Shown piece by piece: positions 17,839 to 27,488 of a DNA stretch of 57,030 nucleotides. The stretch's first letter is position 1; every line of letters starts with the position of its first letter. The translations under genes were made by a program, and so were the position numbers. Location: positions 1 through 57,030 of the forward strand of contig JACJNV010000135.1 of NCBI GenBank assembly GCA_014695175.1. Reading direction: 5' to 3'. The DNA comes from Microcoleus sp. FACHB-DQ6 (lineage in GTDB: Bacteria; Cyanobacteriota; Cyanobacteriia; Cyanobacteriales; Microcoleaceae). Below the pieces are notes generated by a model that was not told the DNA's origin, ran no database searches, and was given only the letters and a program-made list of their open reading frames with translations.

Positions 17839-18498
17839 ACTAAATTCTCCCAAATTTTTTTATTTTATGTCTATTAATTATGGCCACTATAAGTAGATAA
17901 TCACAAAAAAACAATAATATTTTGTAAGCTTTTGTAGCGGCTGGTTTAGCCTAGGATATATACTAAGAGAGATGTAATGAGTGCAACACCCGCGCTACCC
18001 TGTAATGTTTATTTGAACCCACTTATTTTAATTCCTGATGAATTACGCAACTGTTACAAATGATACTATAACTCTGCATAGTTGCCAGCGTTATCGCAAT
18101 GGTTGGGCGTTTTAGTGGGTAAATTAAATAGTTAGAAAGCCATCCGTATTTAAGTCACGCAAGAGTTTTTATTGTTGACATTGGAAAGTTGACTGTGAGT
18201 CGATAAACTCAAAATTGCGCTGATATATCGAAGATACATATGATGGCCACTTGACTCAACTTTTAATTCCGATGAAGCGCGGATTTGAGCTGAAGCGGTT
18301 ATCCTGCGATATAGACTGAAGGGCGAGATCCTTTTGCATCAGGATTTGAGTTAAAAGTAGACGCAATATTCGGTCATAGTTGAGTGAAGTTAAATCATCT
18401 ATGATAGCAATCCTATTTCATTTGTGAACAATTTTTGTGCCCAGCACGCGATCGAGTCGAGGAGGGGGTTTTAACGATTTCCCCCCTTCCCCTTCTAG
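17839..18498. other. Gene-free region of about 660 bases
   Basis: No convincing frame. It holds the upstream region of the calmodulin-Erv gene and, at about 18461-18490, a weak hairpin (GAGGGGG facing CCCCCC) downstream of the HtrA-type protease gene that could be its terminator. AT-rich, without recognised repeats. Confidence 0.5.
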
Positions 18499-19743
18499 TT
18501 AAAAATCCCTCAGTTGAGCAGTTTGAACCGGAACTTCTTTAATCTGGGCACCGCGGCGCACCTTCAGTTGCAGAATTTGACCGATTTTGCTGTTTTCCAC
18601 CAAATTTTGCAACTGTTCGGGTTCAGTCACTGCCTCGCCGTCAATTTGAACGATGACATCCCCCTTGCGAACCCCTGCTTCCTCAGCAGGCGTATTTGGC
18701 ACAACTCGCATCACTAACACCCCTTGCACTTCCGGCACAATCAAAGGAGCATTGGGGTCAGAATTATTCTCTCTGGCCATTTCAGGAGTCAAAGCAATCA
18801 TCTGAATCCCCAAAAACGGATGGCTGACTTGTTCTCCCTTGGCTAACTGCGCGTAGATGGCCTTGGCTTTGTCGATCGGAATCGCAAAGCCAATACCCAT
18901 TGCATCGGCTCGAATCGCCGTGTTGATGCCAATCACTTCTCCTCTGCTGTTTAACAGGGGGCCGCCGGAATTGCCGGGATTGATGGCGGCGTCGGTTTGA
19001 ATGAAATCGAGCCGCTTGTCGGGAATGCCGACGGCTGCACTGGAGCGTTTGAGGGTGCTGATAATGCCCAAGGTGACGGTGTTGTCAAATCCCAGGGGGT
19101 TCCCCACGGCGATCGCCCAATCTCCCACTTTCACCGCGTCGGAATCTCCCAAGGTGGCCGTCGGCAGGTTTAATTGCTTGGTATTAATTCTGACAACAGC
19201 CAAATCTGTTACTTCGTCAGTACCTTGCACTTCTCCTGGAAATGTCCTGCCGTCGTTTAAGGTGACAGTCACTCGATCGGCTTTGTCAACTACGTGAGCG
19301 TTGGTTAAAACAATCCCGCTTTTGTCAATGATGAAGCCGGAACCTTGACCGCGTAAGCGTTCTTGTCTGGGGGTGAGGCTCCGCAAATCTTCTCCCAAAA
19401 ATCTGCGGAAGAATGGGTCTTCCATTAAGGGGTCGAGGTTGCGACTGACAGTGCGCTCGGTATCAATGCGGACAACTGCCGGCCCGACTCGATCGACAGC
19501 CGCCGTCACAAAACTGCCGGTATCCCCCGGGAGTTGCGGGCTTCGCAGCGCTAACAGTTGCGGATTCGGGGGGGTTGCGGGGGAACTCTGGAACTGTAAG
19601 TTGGGCGGATTTGTGCCATCAGCGGCGGCAGCGGGTGCAGCATTGATACCCAGGGCACTCAGGGCGATCGTCATTGCTAAAATTAGGGCGAACCAACGAG
19701 CACCGATTCGAGGTGTGGGGCGAAAAAACTTAAATAGTCGCAT
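18499..19743 (-). CDS. HtrA/Deg-family serine protease (HhoA/HhoB type)
   Basis: A 414-residue exported protease for damaged envelope or lumen proteins. An N-terminal hydrophobic signal ([24 protein letters not shown], about 17-40) ends in an Ala-rich cleavage region. The trypsin-like domain carries the triad His150 (TNAHVV), Asp180 (VTDLAVV) and Ser259 (GNSGGP). One PDZ domain follows (about 310-410; [29 protein letters not shown]). This single-PDZ design fits the cyanobacterial HhoA/HhoB/HtrA group; I cannot tell which paralogue. It starts at ATG 19743 and is divergent from the CsoR-like metal sensor, with a 178-base shared upstream region. Confidence 0.95.
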   Translation of the reverse strand: MRLFKFFRPTPRIGARWFALILAMTIALSALGINAAPAAAADGTNPPNLQFQSSPATPPNPQLLALRSPQLPGDTGSFVTAAVDRVGPAVVRIDTERTVSRNLDPLMEDPFFRRFLGEDLRSLTPRQERLRGQGSGFIIDKSGIVLTNAHVVDKADRVTVTLNDGRTFPGEVQGTDEVTDLAVVRINTKQLNLPTATLGDSDAVKVGDWAIAVGNPLGFDNTVTLGIISTLKRSSAAVGIPDKRLDFIQTDAAINPGNSGGPLLNSRGEVIGINTAIRADAMGIGFAIPIDKAKAIYAQLAKGEQVSHPFLGIQMIALTPEMARENNSDPNAPLIVPEVQGVLVMRVVPNTPAEEAGVRKGDVIVQIDGEAVTEPEQLQNLVENSKIGQILQLKVRRGAQIKEVPVQTAQLRDF

Positions 19744-19921
19744 AGCGTCAATCTTTGTTAGTCTGGGTTAGTCTGGTAAACGTGTGCGATCGTGCGGACT
19801 CAATAATCTGCCGCTATGAAGATCCTAAATATATTTTGACAGTTACAATACATGAGTCAGGAGCCCGCACCAACTCAACATATTCAGAATTCTAACTTTT
19901 AAAAATTCCCTCGTAACCCCA

Positions 19922-20275
19922 ATGATTCTATCTGATACTTCTACTGACAAATCCTTGCCCTCAAATTCCCACCACCATCACGACGATAAATCAGTCCACC
20001 CTCACCATCACGATGAAGAATCGATGCGGCGGCTGGTAAATCGCTTGTCTCGGATTGAAGGGCACGTCCGCGGCATTAAAACAATGGTGCAAGAAAACCG
20101 TCCCTGTCCCGAAGTTCTCGTGCAAGTTGCTGCGGTTCGAGGCGCGCTCGATCGCGTGGCGAGAATCATTCTTGACGAACACTTAACTGAGTGCATTGCC
20201 CGAGCGGCTAAAGAAGGCAATATTGATACGGAAATAGAAGAGTTGAAAGCGGCTTTGGATCGGTTTTTGCCTTAG
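19922..20275 (+). CDS. CsoR/RcnR-family metal sensor, InrS-like, with His-rich N-terminus
   Basis: A 117-residue DNA-binding repressor of the DUF156 family. The metal site pattern Cys62-His87-Cys91 has the same spacing (25 and 4) as C53-H78-C82 in Synechocystis InrS, the nickel sensor, and as the copper sensor CsoR. The first 31 residues add two His clusters (HHHH at 17-20, HPHHH at 26-30), also seen in InrS and suited to nickel or cobalt. The helical core is typical (LVNRLSRIEGHVRGIKTMV). No exporter gene follows; the downstream sequence is an IS1 remnant, so its usual target may have been lost or lie elsewhere. Metal identity is inferred from the His-rich tail. Confidence 0.92.
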   Translation: MILSDTSTDKSLPSNSHHHHDDKSVHPHHHDEESMRRLVNRLSRIEGHVRGIKTMVQENRPCPEVLVQVAAVRGALDRVARIILDEHLTECIARAAKEGNIDTEIEELKAALDRFLP

Positions 20276-20319
20276 CCGCTGCCAATTTTTACCGAAAATT
20301 TGGGTTGAGGGAAGGCGTG

Positions 20320-20694
20320 AGCGTTTCAATACGATGAGTTATGGTCATTGGTAGAAAACAAAGACAACAAGCAGTGGGCTCCGTTGGCGCTTGATGCAGA
20401 CAAAGAGTGAGATGGTTGGCGTTTACATTGGCGCACGGGATGAAGCAGCAGCCCGCAAATTGTGGGAATCGTTGCCTCCGGTCTATCGCCAATTTCTGGG
20501 CGGCGTATGGAGCCGTTCTACGCCCGCAAACGACAGCAAAACCAGCTACCGAAGAGCGATTCAACAATACATTGAGGCAACGGGTGTCTCGGCTAGTCCG
20601 AAAAACCTTGTCCTTTTTAAAATCGTTGGAGAATCACATTGGTGCTATCTGGTATTTCATTCATCACTACAATGCCTCATTACTTGTGTAGCAC
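20320..20694 (+). pseudogene. IS1-family transposase remnant (frameshifted)
   Basis: The second half of an IS1 transposase is readable in pieces from three plus-strand frames: YDELWSLVENKDNKQW and LALDADKE (about 20324-20405), MVGVYIGARDEAAARKLWES and PPVYRQF (20412-20495), then FWAAYGAVL and ERFNNTLRQRVSRLVRKT with IGAIWYFIHHYNAS (20490-20691). The DDE-type motif segments are present but separated by a stop and two frameshifts, and the InsA-like N-terminal part and terminal repeats are not found. Inactive. Confidence 0.85.
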
Positions 20695-20843
20695 TACCAA
20701 TACTTTGTGGAGGGTTTTAAGTGTTTAGAAAGCTACGAGTTATAATTGGTATAACGAGCTGTTCCTTTTCCAAAGGACATTAAGTTTTAAGCCTAATGTT
20801 GTTGGGAATATTTTATCGACTATCTTCTCTCAAAGTGTAACCT

Positions 20844-21428
20844 GTGATCGACTTACTTCTTCAAGTATGGGGAGGATTATTTTATCTTCTCAACAAAGTT
20901 TTTTTCTCAAGGGCGGAACGCAGTAAAAACAGTCAAGGCAAGCAAAAATCGCGTTTTTGGGCCTGGGCATTCTATCTCATTGGTGTACCAGCATGGGTCA
21001 TAGTCCTGGTATCGGGACGCAACTGGATAGCCGCAGCTATCGAAACTGGGGGCGCTCCGGCTATGCTTGTTGGGCTGATTAACGCGCGGAGGGGTCAAGG
21101 GCAGGCACCCCTATGGCTTGACCATTTTGCCAAACTAGCCTTAGCAATCGGTCTGGGATTGAGCTTGTATGACTTCGGAGGCCTCACAAGTCTCAGTCAG
21201 GTGCTGGAACTAGGAATGGCTTCTGGATTCCTAATGGGAACTTATCTGCTTTCCAAAGACAAGCCTCATGGATATTTCTGGCTGATGCTAGGGAATATTA
21301 CTTGCGCCGGTCTTATGGGTATTCAGGGTCATTGGCTGCTTCTAGCCGAACAAACAATCTCCCTTGGATTCGTGTTTGACGCTTATTGGGTACAGCGGAG
21401 AAGACTTAAAATCAGGTCAAATAATTGA
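20844..21428 (+). CDS. Small integral membrane protein, possibly PnuC-like
   Basis: A 194-residue protein with about six hydrophobic segments (FWAWAFYLIGVPAWVIVLVSG, AIETGGAPAMLVGLI, LALAIGLGLSLYDFGG, LELGMASGFLMGTYLL, FWLMLGNITCAGLMGIQGHW, LLLAEQTISLGFVFDAYW). The pattern of GN...G..GHWLL..Q..SLGFV..A faintly recalls nicotinamide-mononucleotide transporters (PnuC), including a positively charged C-terminus, but PnuC motifs are not clear enough to name it. It starts at GTG 20844 or nearby. It stands alone between the IS1 remnant and a gene-poor stretch. Confidence 0.65.
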   Translation: MIDLLLQVWGGLFYLLNKVFFSRAERSKNSQGKQKSRFWAWAFYLIGVPAWVIVLVSGRNWIAAAIETGGAPAMLVGLINARRGQGQAPLWLDHFAKLALAIGLGLSLYDFGGLTSLSQVLELGMASGFLMGTYLLSKDKPHGYFWLMLGNITCAGLMGIQGHWLLLAEQTISLGFVFDAYWVQRRRLKIRSNN

Positions 21429-21987
21429 CCTACCTTTGAGCGCTTTTAATAACAGTAAGATTGGTCTCTGCTTGAGTTTCTATATCTAGCACAAAAAGTT
21501 TGCTAAAAAATGATGCAATAGTTGTGCATTTTTTTACCCAACAGATGAGAGGGATCGCAAACAATGATTTGTGCTTAATGTCTAATATCATGTCCAAATA
21601 TTTTTTTAACGAAGAAACTGCTGAACCGATTGGAGCAGCAAAACAGTACCTCTGGGCAAGAGGAGTCCGCCTCGAAACAGGGAAAACATGGGGAGAAGAC
21701 CCCCTCTACTCGTGACGAGGCACCCTGAGATAGCAAGTGGACTTCGATGAAGCATGAATTAGAATCTCCACGCATTGACGGCTTGAGAGTATTTCAAATC
21801 CATATAACAAAACCTGCAAATTAGAGAAAACTTGCAAGTTATGATTTCTGGCTCCTTTTTTAAGCATCTTTCACAAACAGGGGAAAAGCGTCAAATCTTC
21901 TCGCCCTCACCCCAATCGCCGCAACATCTAATTTACAGCAGAGTGCAGGTTTATGAAGTAGACCCGCCTATCAATTAATCCCCGTAG

Positions 21988-22010
21988 AGACACGGGGCAC
22001 GGCCGTGTCT
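21988..22010. repeat. Palindromic element, AGACACGG type
   Basis: A perfect 8-base inverted repeat with a 7-base spacer, preceded by CCCCGTAG. It resembles the element at 47701-47721 (GGACACAGCA facing TGCTGTGTCC); both look like the short mobile or structural palindromes frequent in cyanobacteria. Confidence 0.6.
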
Positions 22011-22085
22011 AAAGCTGCTTCATAAACCAGGGATACGCTGTATAGCAATCCTTGCAGGAGTCGTAAATTTTTGACCCCACCCCAA

Positions 22086-22108
22086 CCCTCCCCTTATCAA
22101 GGGGAGGG
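22086..22108. repeat. Perfect hairpin CCCTCCCCTT/AAGGGGAGGG
   Basis: A 10-base perfect inverted repeat with a 3-base loop. It is not followed by a T-run, so it is better read as a dispersed repeat than a terminator. Confidence 0.6.
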
Positions 22109-22285
22109 AGTAAGAAATTCACAAATGATTTAGGCTGGCTATATATGCTTCGCAATTTATGAGAGCGAGTTTTGTTAAAAAAGAATTAATCAGGTTTTTC
22201 GTGACCCAGGAACTCCTCAAAAGCTTCAAAAGCTGACTGCAAACCATTAGATGACCAGTGATTAATCCCACATGGTATGAAATGT

Positions 22286-22723
22286 CTAGACTTTCGTCAG
22301 CTTGGCTTTTAGGTGGTATCTGACTGTTGCGTAAACCGCTTTATAGGAAGCTTCAATGCTGTATTCCTGCTGCAACCACTCTTGAATCTCTCCATAGCTT
22401 TTAAAGCCTTCCTGGGGGTTGCTGAGGCGCATTGCCAAACTAGCGCGGGCCAAAGGAGGAATGGCCGGCTTGCGGCCGCCGCTGTGCTTTGTTTCGAGGA
22501 GTCCTTCGAGTCCGTCAGAGCGGTACTTTCTCAGCCACCGCTGCACTGTAATTCGGTTGACCCCGATCGTCATTGCCAATTCTTTAACTGTCTTAACGTG
22601 ACAAATTTTGAACAGGTAAAGTGCTTGAATTTTTTGAAAGCCGCTTGCTGTTTTTTGTTCCGTTAACAGGTTTTTTAGTTCTTCAGTTGTCTCTGTGATG
22701 CTAATTTTACATACTCCAGCCAT
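22286..22723 (-). CDS. Helix-turn-helix N-terminal half of an IS630-type transposase
   Basis: A 145-residue protein with a homeodomain-like HTH (ALYLFKICHVKTVKELAMTIGVNRITVQRWLRKYRSDGLEGLLE) followed by the linker and second winged domain (GGRKPAIPP, YGEIQEWLQQEYSIEASYKAVYATVRYHLKAKL). This is the usual first open frame of IS630 family elements, where the DDE catalytic half follows through a frameshift. No DDE half is found in the 130 bases downstream, and I see no terminal inverted repeats. It is therefore probably a truncated element or an orphan DNA-binding protein. The intact frame could still be expressed. It starts at ATG 22723. Confidence 0.75.
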   Translation of the reverse strand: MAGVCKISITETTEELKNLLTEQKTASGFQKIQALYLFKICHVKTVKELAMTIGVNRITVQRWLRKYRSDGLEGLLETKHSGGRKPAIPPLARASLAMRLSNPQEGFKSYGEIQEWLQQEYSIEASYKAVYATVRYHLKAKLTKV

Positions 22724-23801
22724 ATCAATTACCTCACAATTGGCGTTCTACAATACCTTTGTTTGACAATGGAGCAAAAGCTGCTCATATCCTAAATGCT
22801 GACCTTTTGTTTGCCCTGAAGCAATACAAAAGCGTTCGTTCTCGTTAAACTTTTTCCTTCCTGGAGGCACTCAGACGCTCAGAAACCGGATTATTTTAAC
22901 CTGGAGCAAGGTTGCAACGATTTTTTTTTGTAAAAACCCGGTTTCTGGGTCAGTTTTGTATTTGATGGACAAGCGTCATTGCTAATACTGATAGCCGTTA
23001 ACCGCTCGACTGTAACATTAGCGGCAATAGGTGACCCTTAAGGAATACCATTTATTCTCTTATTGTTAAACATCTATCATGGTTTTCCTGGTATTGGTAT
23101 TTTTTGCGAACGTACGGGCGATTTTTAGTCATTAGGTGCTAGCAAACAGGCGAATGTACACCAGCGATCGTATTTTTATACAGACATTTTCCTAGTCCCC
23201 GAAGTGCATTTTTGGCTTTCGCTGTGCGAAAAATCCTTAAATATCAGCACTCTCATCGGTCAGAGCGGGTAGCGCCGAGTGACGTTGCCACCGACTTTCT
23301 TGCCGCGGGCCAGTATCTGTGAAACTACTGACTTTATTGCCAATTGAGTAAAACACGGCGAGGGTGGCATTGTCAATTTTCCAGCATTACAGTATAAGTA
23401 TCGGCTATTTTTGCCCGCCGACTGTGATCGAAAGGGGGGTTTCTATGTGATACTACTAACAGTGCTTTGTGATCTTGGTCACAGTCTTGCTCAGTAAGCT
23501 CAACTAGGCACAAAAAGTTATGGGTTCGATCGGAGTTTCCACGTAGAATCTTTGGGATTTAGTTACGAAGTGCGAGCAAACTTGTTGTTAAAATTTTTAA
23601 ATATTAATTTTTAACCAAAGGGAAAAGAGAATGCAGCTTTGTCCTTCACCCTCACCAAACCCTCTAATTTATGCTCAAACCTTGCAGATTGAGGGAAGTT
23701 TCAGGCTGGGTGTGAATATTTCAGAATCTAAAATAGCAGAACATCCGGTGCAACCAGCTTGCTGACAGTATTCTTCATTTAAAAGGTGTAGAGAAGCCAC
23801 A
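22724..23801. other. Gene-free region of about 1.1 kb
   Basis: No frame with coding character is seen on either strand. An imperfect palindrome lies at about 22879-22949 (AGAAACCGG facing CCCGGTTTCT, with a T-run at 22921). The rest is mixed sequence with several HIP1-like sites. It separates the transposase remnant from the pentapeptide gene and may hold decayed mobile DNA. Confidence 0.5.
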
Positions 23802-24446
23802 ATGAACGTTGACGAACTGCTCAAGCTATACGCAATAGGAGAAAGAAATTTTAGCGGGGTCTACCTGCACGAGGTCTACCTCTACGAAGCAGAATTGATT
23901 GGAGCCAATCTGTATGAAGCCGACCTGATTGGGGCCAATCTCAGCAAAGCCAAACTCAACAGAGTCAACTTTGGCAAAGCCAATTTGTGCAAGATTAATT
24001 TGAGAAGAGCAGACTTAGGTGGAGCCGACCTCACAGAAGCACTTTTAGTTGAAGCTAACCTGAATCGAGCTGAGTTGATGGGAGCGAACCTCAGCAAAGC
24101 AGACTTGAGCGGAGCTTCCCTGATCCAAGCAACTTTAATTGGAGCCAACATATCTCGGGCCACACTCAGCCGTGCAGACTTGCACGGAGTAAATCTTTAC
24201 GGAGTAAACTTGCGTAGGGCGGTGCTCACAGAATGCGATTTAATTGGCGCAAACTTGAGCAAAGTAGACCTTAGCGGAGCCGACTTAATGGGGGCGAGTC
24301 TAATTAGGGCAGACTTGACTGAAGCGATTTTAAGTGCGTCAGACTTAAGCGGAGCAAACCTGTTGGGAGCAAACCTTACAAAAGTTAACCTGAGCGGAGT
24401 ATATCTTAAGGGTACAACGATGCCCGACGGCACGATTCACGACTAA
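23802..24446 (+). CDS. Pentapeptide-repeat protein
   Basis: A 214-residue protein made almost wholly of A(D/N)Lxx pentapeptides from about residue 25 to 205 (for example [54 protein letters not shown]). These fold as a right-handed quadrilateral beta helix. The first 20 residues (MNVDELLKLYAIGERNFSGV) match the common N-terminal cap of cyanobacterial members. No signal peptide is present, so it is likely cytoplasmic. Function is unknown for most of the family. It is preceded by AAAAGG about 20 bases upstream of the ATG. Confidence 0.92.
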   Translation: MNVDELLKLYAIGERNFSGVYLHEVYLYEAELIGANLYEADLIGANLSKAKLNRVNFGKANLCKINLRRADLGGADLTEALLVEANLNRAELMGANLSKADLSGASLIQATLIGANISRATLSRADLHGVNLYGVNLRRAVLTECDLIGANLSKVDLSGADLMGASLIRADLTEAILSASDLSGANLLGANLTKVNLSGVYLKGTTMPDGTIHD

Positions 24447-24706
24447 TTTATTTGTTAATTTTTATGGTTGCCGAGAACAGCGGCTAAAGGGTAATGAGTA
24501 ATTCATTACCCTAATTTATTGGCAGCGAAATCTTTATTTGACACTAAGGTAAGGCGGATAACTTCAATTTAGGGTGCTGATGGCGCCCAGAACTCCTACA
24601 TACGGCAAGTCAAAAGATTTGTTGGGTGAACTTGTGTTATGGTGATTTTCAATTGCTTCGATAAAAGCTATTTTAGATTTAATATTTTGAATTTTGGACG
24701 GTTAAA

Positions 24707-25483
24707 ATGAAACTCAGAATCCTCGCTGCTGTAACGTTGCTGAGCGCGATCGCCCCGATCGCTCCTGTACCCGCCGAGAACATCCAACACACGCAACAAT
24801 TACTAGCCACCCGACAGTGCCCCAACTGCGACCTCAGCAGTGCGGGCTTGGTTTTAGCCAATTTAACAGGAGCCAATCTCAAAGGTGCTGACTTGAGGTT
24901 GGCTAACCTCAGTCGAGCCAACCTCACCGGGGCTGACCTCAGCGGTGCCAACCTCAGCGGCACCAGCCTGTTTGGCGTCAACCTGACAGGGGCGAACCTC
25001 ACCGGTGCCAACCTCAGCGGTGCTGACTTGAGAAGTGCCTATCTCACGGACGCCAATTTGCTCAACGCCAATTTAACTAACGCGCAACTGCTCGGAGTTA
25101 GAGGAATGCCAACCAATATCGGCACCGCTGAAGACTTCTACCGGTTGGGAGTGCTGGAAGCTCAAGCAGGAAACTACAGAAACGCCATTGATTATTACAA
25201 TCAAGCGCTGAATCTGAAATCGGATTTAGCAGCCGTTTATTTTGCGCGCAGTATGTCTCGCGCTGACTTGGGAGACTTTGCCGGCGCGACTCAAGACGCC
25301 GATCGAGCAAACCAACTCTTTGCAGCTCAAGGAAATCCCCAAGGTCAGGATTTGTCAAAGCAGTTAGCCGAAGCCATTGTTGCACGTCAAAAGCCTACGG
25401 AACCCCGCACGGGCGGCGGTGGCAACTTTATGAGTCTTCTGGGCTCGATCGGTTCTGTGCTGGTGAAGCTAATCTTGCCTTAA
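24707..25483 (+). CDS. Exported pentapeptide-repeat protein with TPR-like tail
   Basis: A 258-residue protein. An N-terminal signal ([23 protein letters not shown]) is followed by a Cys pair in [14 protein letters not shown], then about 16 pentapeptides (residues 45-130; [26 protein letters not shown]). A helical segment with TPR character follows (about 145-200; [36 protein letters not shown]). The C-terminus ends with a hydrophobic stretch ([18 protein letters not shown]). The order (CxxC, beta helix, TPR) suggests an envelope or lumen scaffold; the partner is unknown. It begins 260 bases after the first pentapeptide gene on the same strand, so the two may be related by duplication. Confidence 0.9.
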   Translation: MKLRILAAVTLLSAIAPIAPVPAENIQHTQQLLATRQCPNCDLSSAGLVLANLTGANLKGADLRLANLSRANLTGADLSGANLSGTSLFGVNLTGANLTGANLSGADLRSAYLTDANLLNANLTNAQLLGVRGMPTNIGTAEDFYRLGVLEAQAGNYRNAIDYYNQALNLKSDLAAVYFARSMSRADLGDFAGATQDADRANQLFAAQGNPQGQDLSKQLAEAIVARQKPTEPRTGGGGNFMSLLGSIGSVLVKLILP

Positions 25484-25662
25484 AGACTTGTGAACGACAT
25501 CGGTCTGGTCCAACGACTTTTCATGCTGCGCCAACCCAAGGGATGCAGACCGTTTCATACACCCATCTGGCTTTACTAAACCTCTAAAGTATCTAAGGCA
25601 GATATACTTAGCCTAGTTTCAATATATGTGTCTAGGCTAGTTTCACTATTTAAGGACAGAAT

Positions 25663-26811
25663 ATGAATAGATTTGAAAATATATCAGTAAGGGGTTTTCG
25701 GCGTCTTCAAAATATTGAGCTTGAGATGAGAAATCTCATCGTCATGATTGGTGCAAACGGAGCAGGAAAAACTTCTTTTTTAGATGTTCTTTCAATACTA
25801 GCCGCTTCAGCAAGTGGAAATTTACAGAATTTATTGCAACTTAAAGGCGGCTTGAATGAAATTTTGACAAGAGGTAAAGTACAAGAACTTGAAATTGAAA
25901 TTTCAATGCAAGTGCCAAAGGAACAACCTTTGAAGTACAGCTTAACATTGTCACCTAAAGGTTTATCTTATGAAGTTAGAGACGAATCTTTAACACAGCA
26001 GAGAATTCCCCACAGAGCTGAACCATTCAAGTATATTGAATCACAAGGTTTAGATATTAAATATTCTCAAGAAGAAAGCAGAGGATTTGTGAGACCGAGT
26101 TGGGATCACAATCCTCTTGAAACATCCCTTTCTCAAGTTCCTAAAATGTATCGCGAACCAGAGAACCTGAGAAAGAGCCTTGCTTCTTGCACATATTATG
26201 GAGCACTCGATGTTTCAGAGAAAAGTCCAATTCGTCTACCTCAAGCAATGCGCCCTGCAAAGTTGCCTGGAGCAAGCGGTGAAAACCTGGTTTCCTGTCT
26301 TTATGACCTTCGGGAAACCGATCGAGACAGTTTTGAAATGGTTGAAAATATCATTTCTGCTGCCTTTCCAGATTTCGAGCGATTAAACTTTCCTCCGGTT
26401 GCCGCAGGAACTATGTCTATGACTTGGACAGATAGGAATTTTCCTCAGCCTTTCTATGTCCATGAGCTATCAGAAGGAACGCTGCGCTTTCTCTGGCTAG
26501 TTGCACTCCTGCAAAGTCAAACTTTAACAACTATTACGTTGCTAGATGAACCAGAAGTTAGCCTACACCCGGAACTCTTAAGACACTTAGTTTATCTAAT
26601 GAGAGAAGCTTCAAAACACACTCAACTGATAGTTGCCACACACTCAGATAGACTCATCAGATTTCTCGATCCCAGCGAGATTTTGGTCTGCGATTTGGAA
26701 GAAGGGGAGGCAAAAATGAGGTGGGGTGACACTTTTAACCTGGATAAATGGTTAGAAGATTACAGTCTTGACCAGGTTTGGGAAATGAATGTGATGGGTG
26801 GCCGTCCATGA
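25663..26811 (+). CDS. AAA family ATPase of a two-gene defence-type module
   Basis: A 382-residue SMC/OLD-like ATPase. Walker A GANGAGKT has Lys36 directly after an N-terminal RecF-like strand (VRGFRRLQNIELEMRNLIVMIG). The C-terminal half has the signature region VHELSEGTLRFLWLVALL, Walker B TITLLDEPEVSLHPELL and the H-loop VATHSD. Such ATPases sense DNA ends or phage proteins in defence pairs. The stop codon overlaps the start of the TOPRIM gene (ATGA at 26808-26811), so the two products are translationally coupled. An AAGGAC site precedes the ATG. The arrangement resembles PARIS and AbiL-like pairs, but the second partner is of a different family (DUF4276), so I do not assign a named system. 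Confidence 0.88.
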   Translation: MNRFENISVRGFRRLQNIELEMRNLIVMIGANGAGKTSFLDVLSILAASASGNLQNLLQLKGGLNEILTRGKVQELEIEISMQVPKEQPLKYSLTLSPKGLSYEVRDESLTQQRIPHRAEPFKYIESQGLDIKYSQEESRGFVRPSWDHNPLETSLSQVPKMYREPENLRKSLASCTYYGALDVSEKSPIRLPQAMRPAKLPGASGENLVSCLYDLRETDRDSFEMVENIISAAFPDFERLNFPPVAAGTMSMTWTDRNFPQPFYVHELSEGTLRFLWLVALLQSQTLTTITLLDEPEVSLHPELLRHLVYLMREASKHTQLIVATHSDRLIRFLDPSEILVCDLEEGEAKMRWGDTFNLDKWLEDYSLDQVWEMNVMGGRP

Positions 26812-27416
26812 GAATTGCTATTTTGGTTGAAGGTGCTACTGAAATGGCATTTAGAAAGAAGCTTCATGAGTTTCTGCAAAGTCGTTTAGAGCAAAAAATG
26901 CCCAGACTAGACTTTAAACCACAACATGGTGGAATTCCCAAGGAAGGGAAACTCAAGAAAATAGTTGAAACTCTCCTCGATAATGATGGCTATGATGCTG
27001 TAATTGCACTTACAGACGTTTATACCGGAAAGCCGGACTTTAAAGATGCCAATGATGCTAAAGAGAAAATGAGGACATGGGTAGGTAAAAACCCAAAATT
27101 CTATCCTCACACAGCATCACATGATTTTGAAGCATGGCTTCTTCCCTACTGGACAACTATCCAGAAGCTAGCGAAACACAACCTTTCTGCTCCTAGCGGT
27201 TCGCCTGAAACAGTGAATCATCAAAAGCCACCTTACTATTGGATTAAGGAGATTTTTAGCTCTGGAAAACGCGGAAAAGACTATAACAAAGTGATTGATG
27301 GAATGGCTATTTTGAAAAACAACGATCTGATGATTTCGATTAAAGCTTGTCCAGAGCTAAAAGCTTTTGTGAATCGAATTATCTCTCTCTGCGATGAAGA
27401 GAAAATAATTTCTTGA
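26808..27416 (+). CDS. DUF4276 TOPRIM-like protein, partner of the AAA ATPase
   Basis: A 202-residue protein starting at the ATG that overlaps the ATPase stop codon by four bases. The N-terminus shows the TOPRIM acidic motif (IAILVEGATEMAF, Glu9), followed by a second acidic cluster (AVIALTDVYTGKPDF) and HDFEAWLL, as in DUF4276. TOPRIM folds bind magnesium and act in nucleases and topoisomerases; in OLD-type and PARIS-type systems such a subunit is the toxic effector held by the ATPase. Here it is likely the effector nuclease (inference). It is followed by a hairpin with a T-run at 27432-27476. Confidence 0.85.
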   Translation: MRIAILVEGATEMAFRKKLHEFLQSRLEQKMPRLDFKPQHGGIPKEGKLKKIVETLLDNDGYDAVIALTDVYTGKPDFKDANDAKEKMRTWVGKNPKFYPHTASHDFEAWLLPYWTTIQKLAKHNLSAPSGSPETVNHQKPPYYWIKEIFSSGKRGKDYNKVIDGMAILKNNDLMISIKACPELKAFVNRIISLCDEEKIIS

Positions 27417-27431
27417 TGTCCGATGTTAGAA

Positions 27432-27476
27432 CCCCCACTTCTTAAAGAAGTCGGGGATCTGGGTATTCAATTTTTT
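27432..27476 (+). terminator. Terminator of the AAA/TOPRIM operon
   Basis: CCCCCACTTC (27432-27441) pairs with GAAGTCGGGG (27447-27456) with one mismatch and a 5-base loop; TTTTTT follows at 27471. It lies 15 bases after the stop codon of the TOPRIM gene. Confidence 0.65.
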
Positions 27477-27488
27477 AGGTTGTTCTAC

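Larger units (their letters stand above)
21429..22285. other. Gene-poor region with small palindromes
   Basis: No supported gene; a 71-codon plus-strand frame at 21500-21715 has no recognisable features. Two hairpins are seen: AGACACGG (21988-21995) with CCGTGTCT (22003-22010), and CCCTCCCCTT (22086-22095) with AAGGGGAGGG (22099-22108). Both belong to repeat types common between cyanobacterial genes. Confidence 0.55.

Noticed and set aside
21500-21715. 71-codon plus-strand frame
   Set aside because: No recognisable motif, no ribosome-binding site, and it lies in a gene-poor, repeat-bearing stretch; an opposite-strand frame of similar size overlaps it.
23882-24433. Minus-strand frames inside the pentapeptide gene
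   Set aside because: Periodic Ser/Ala/Leu composition arises from reading the pentapeptide repeats backwards.
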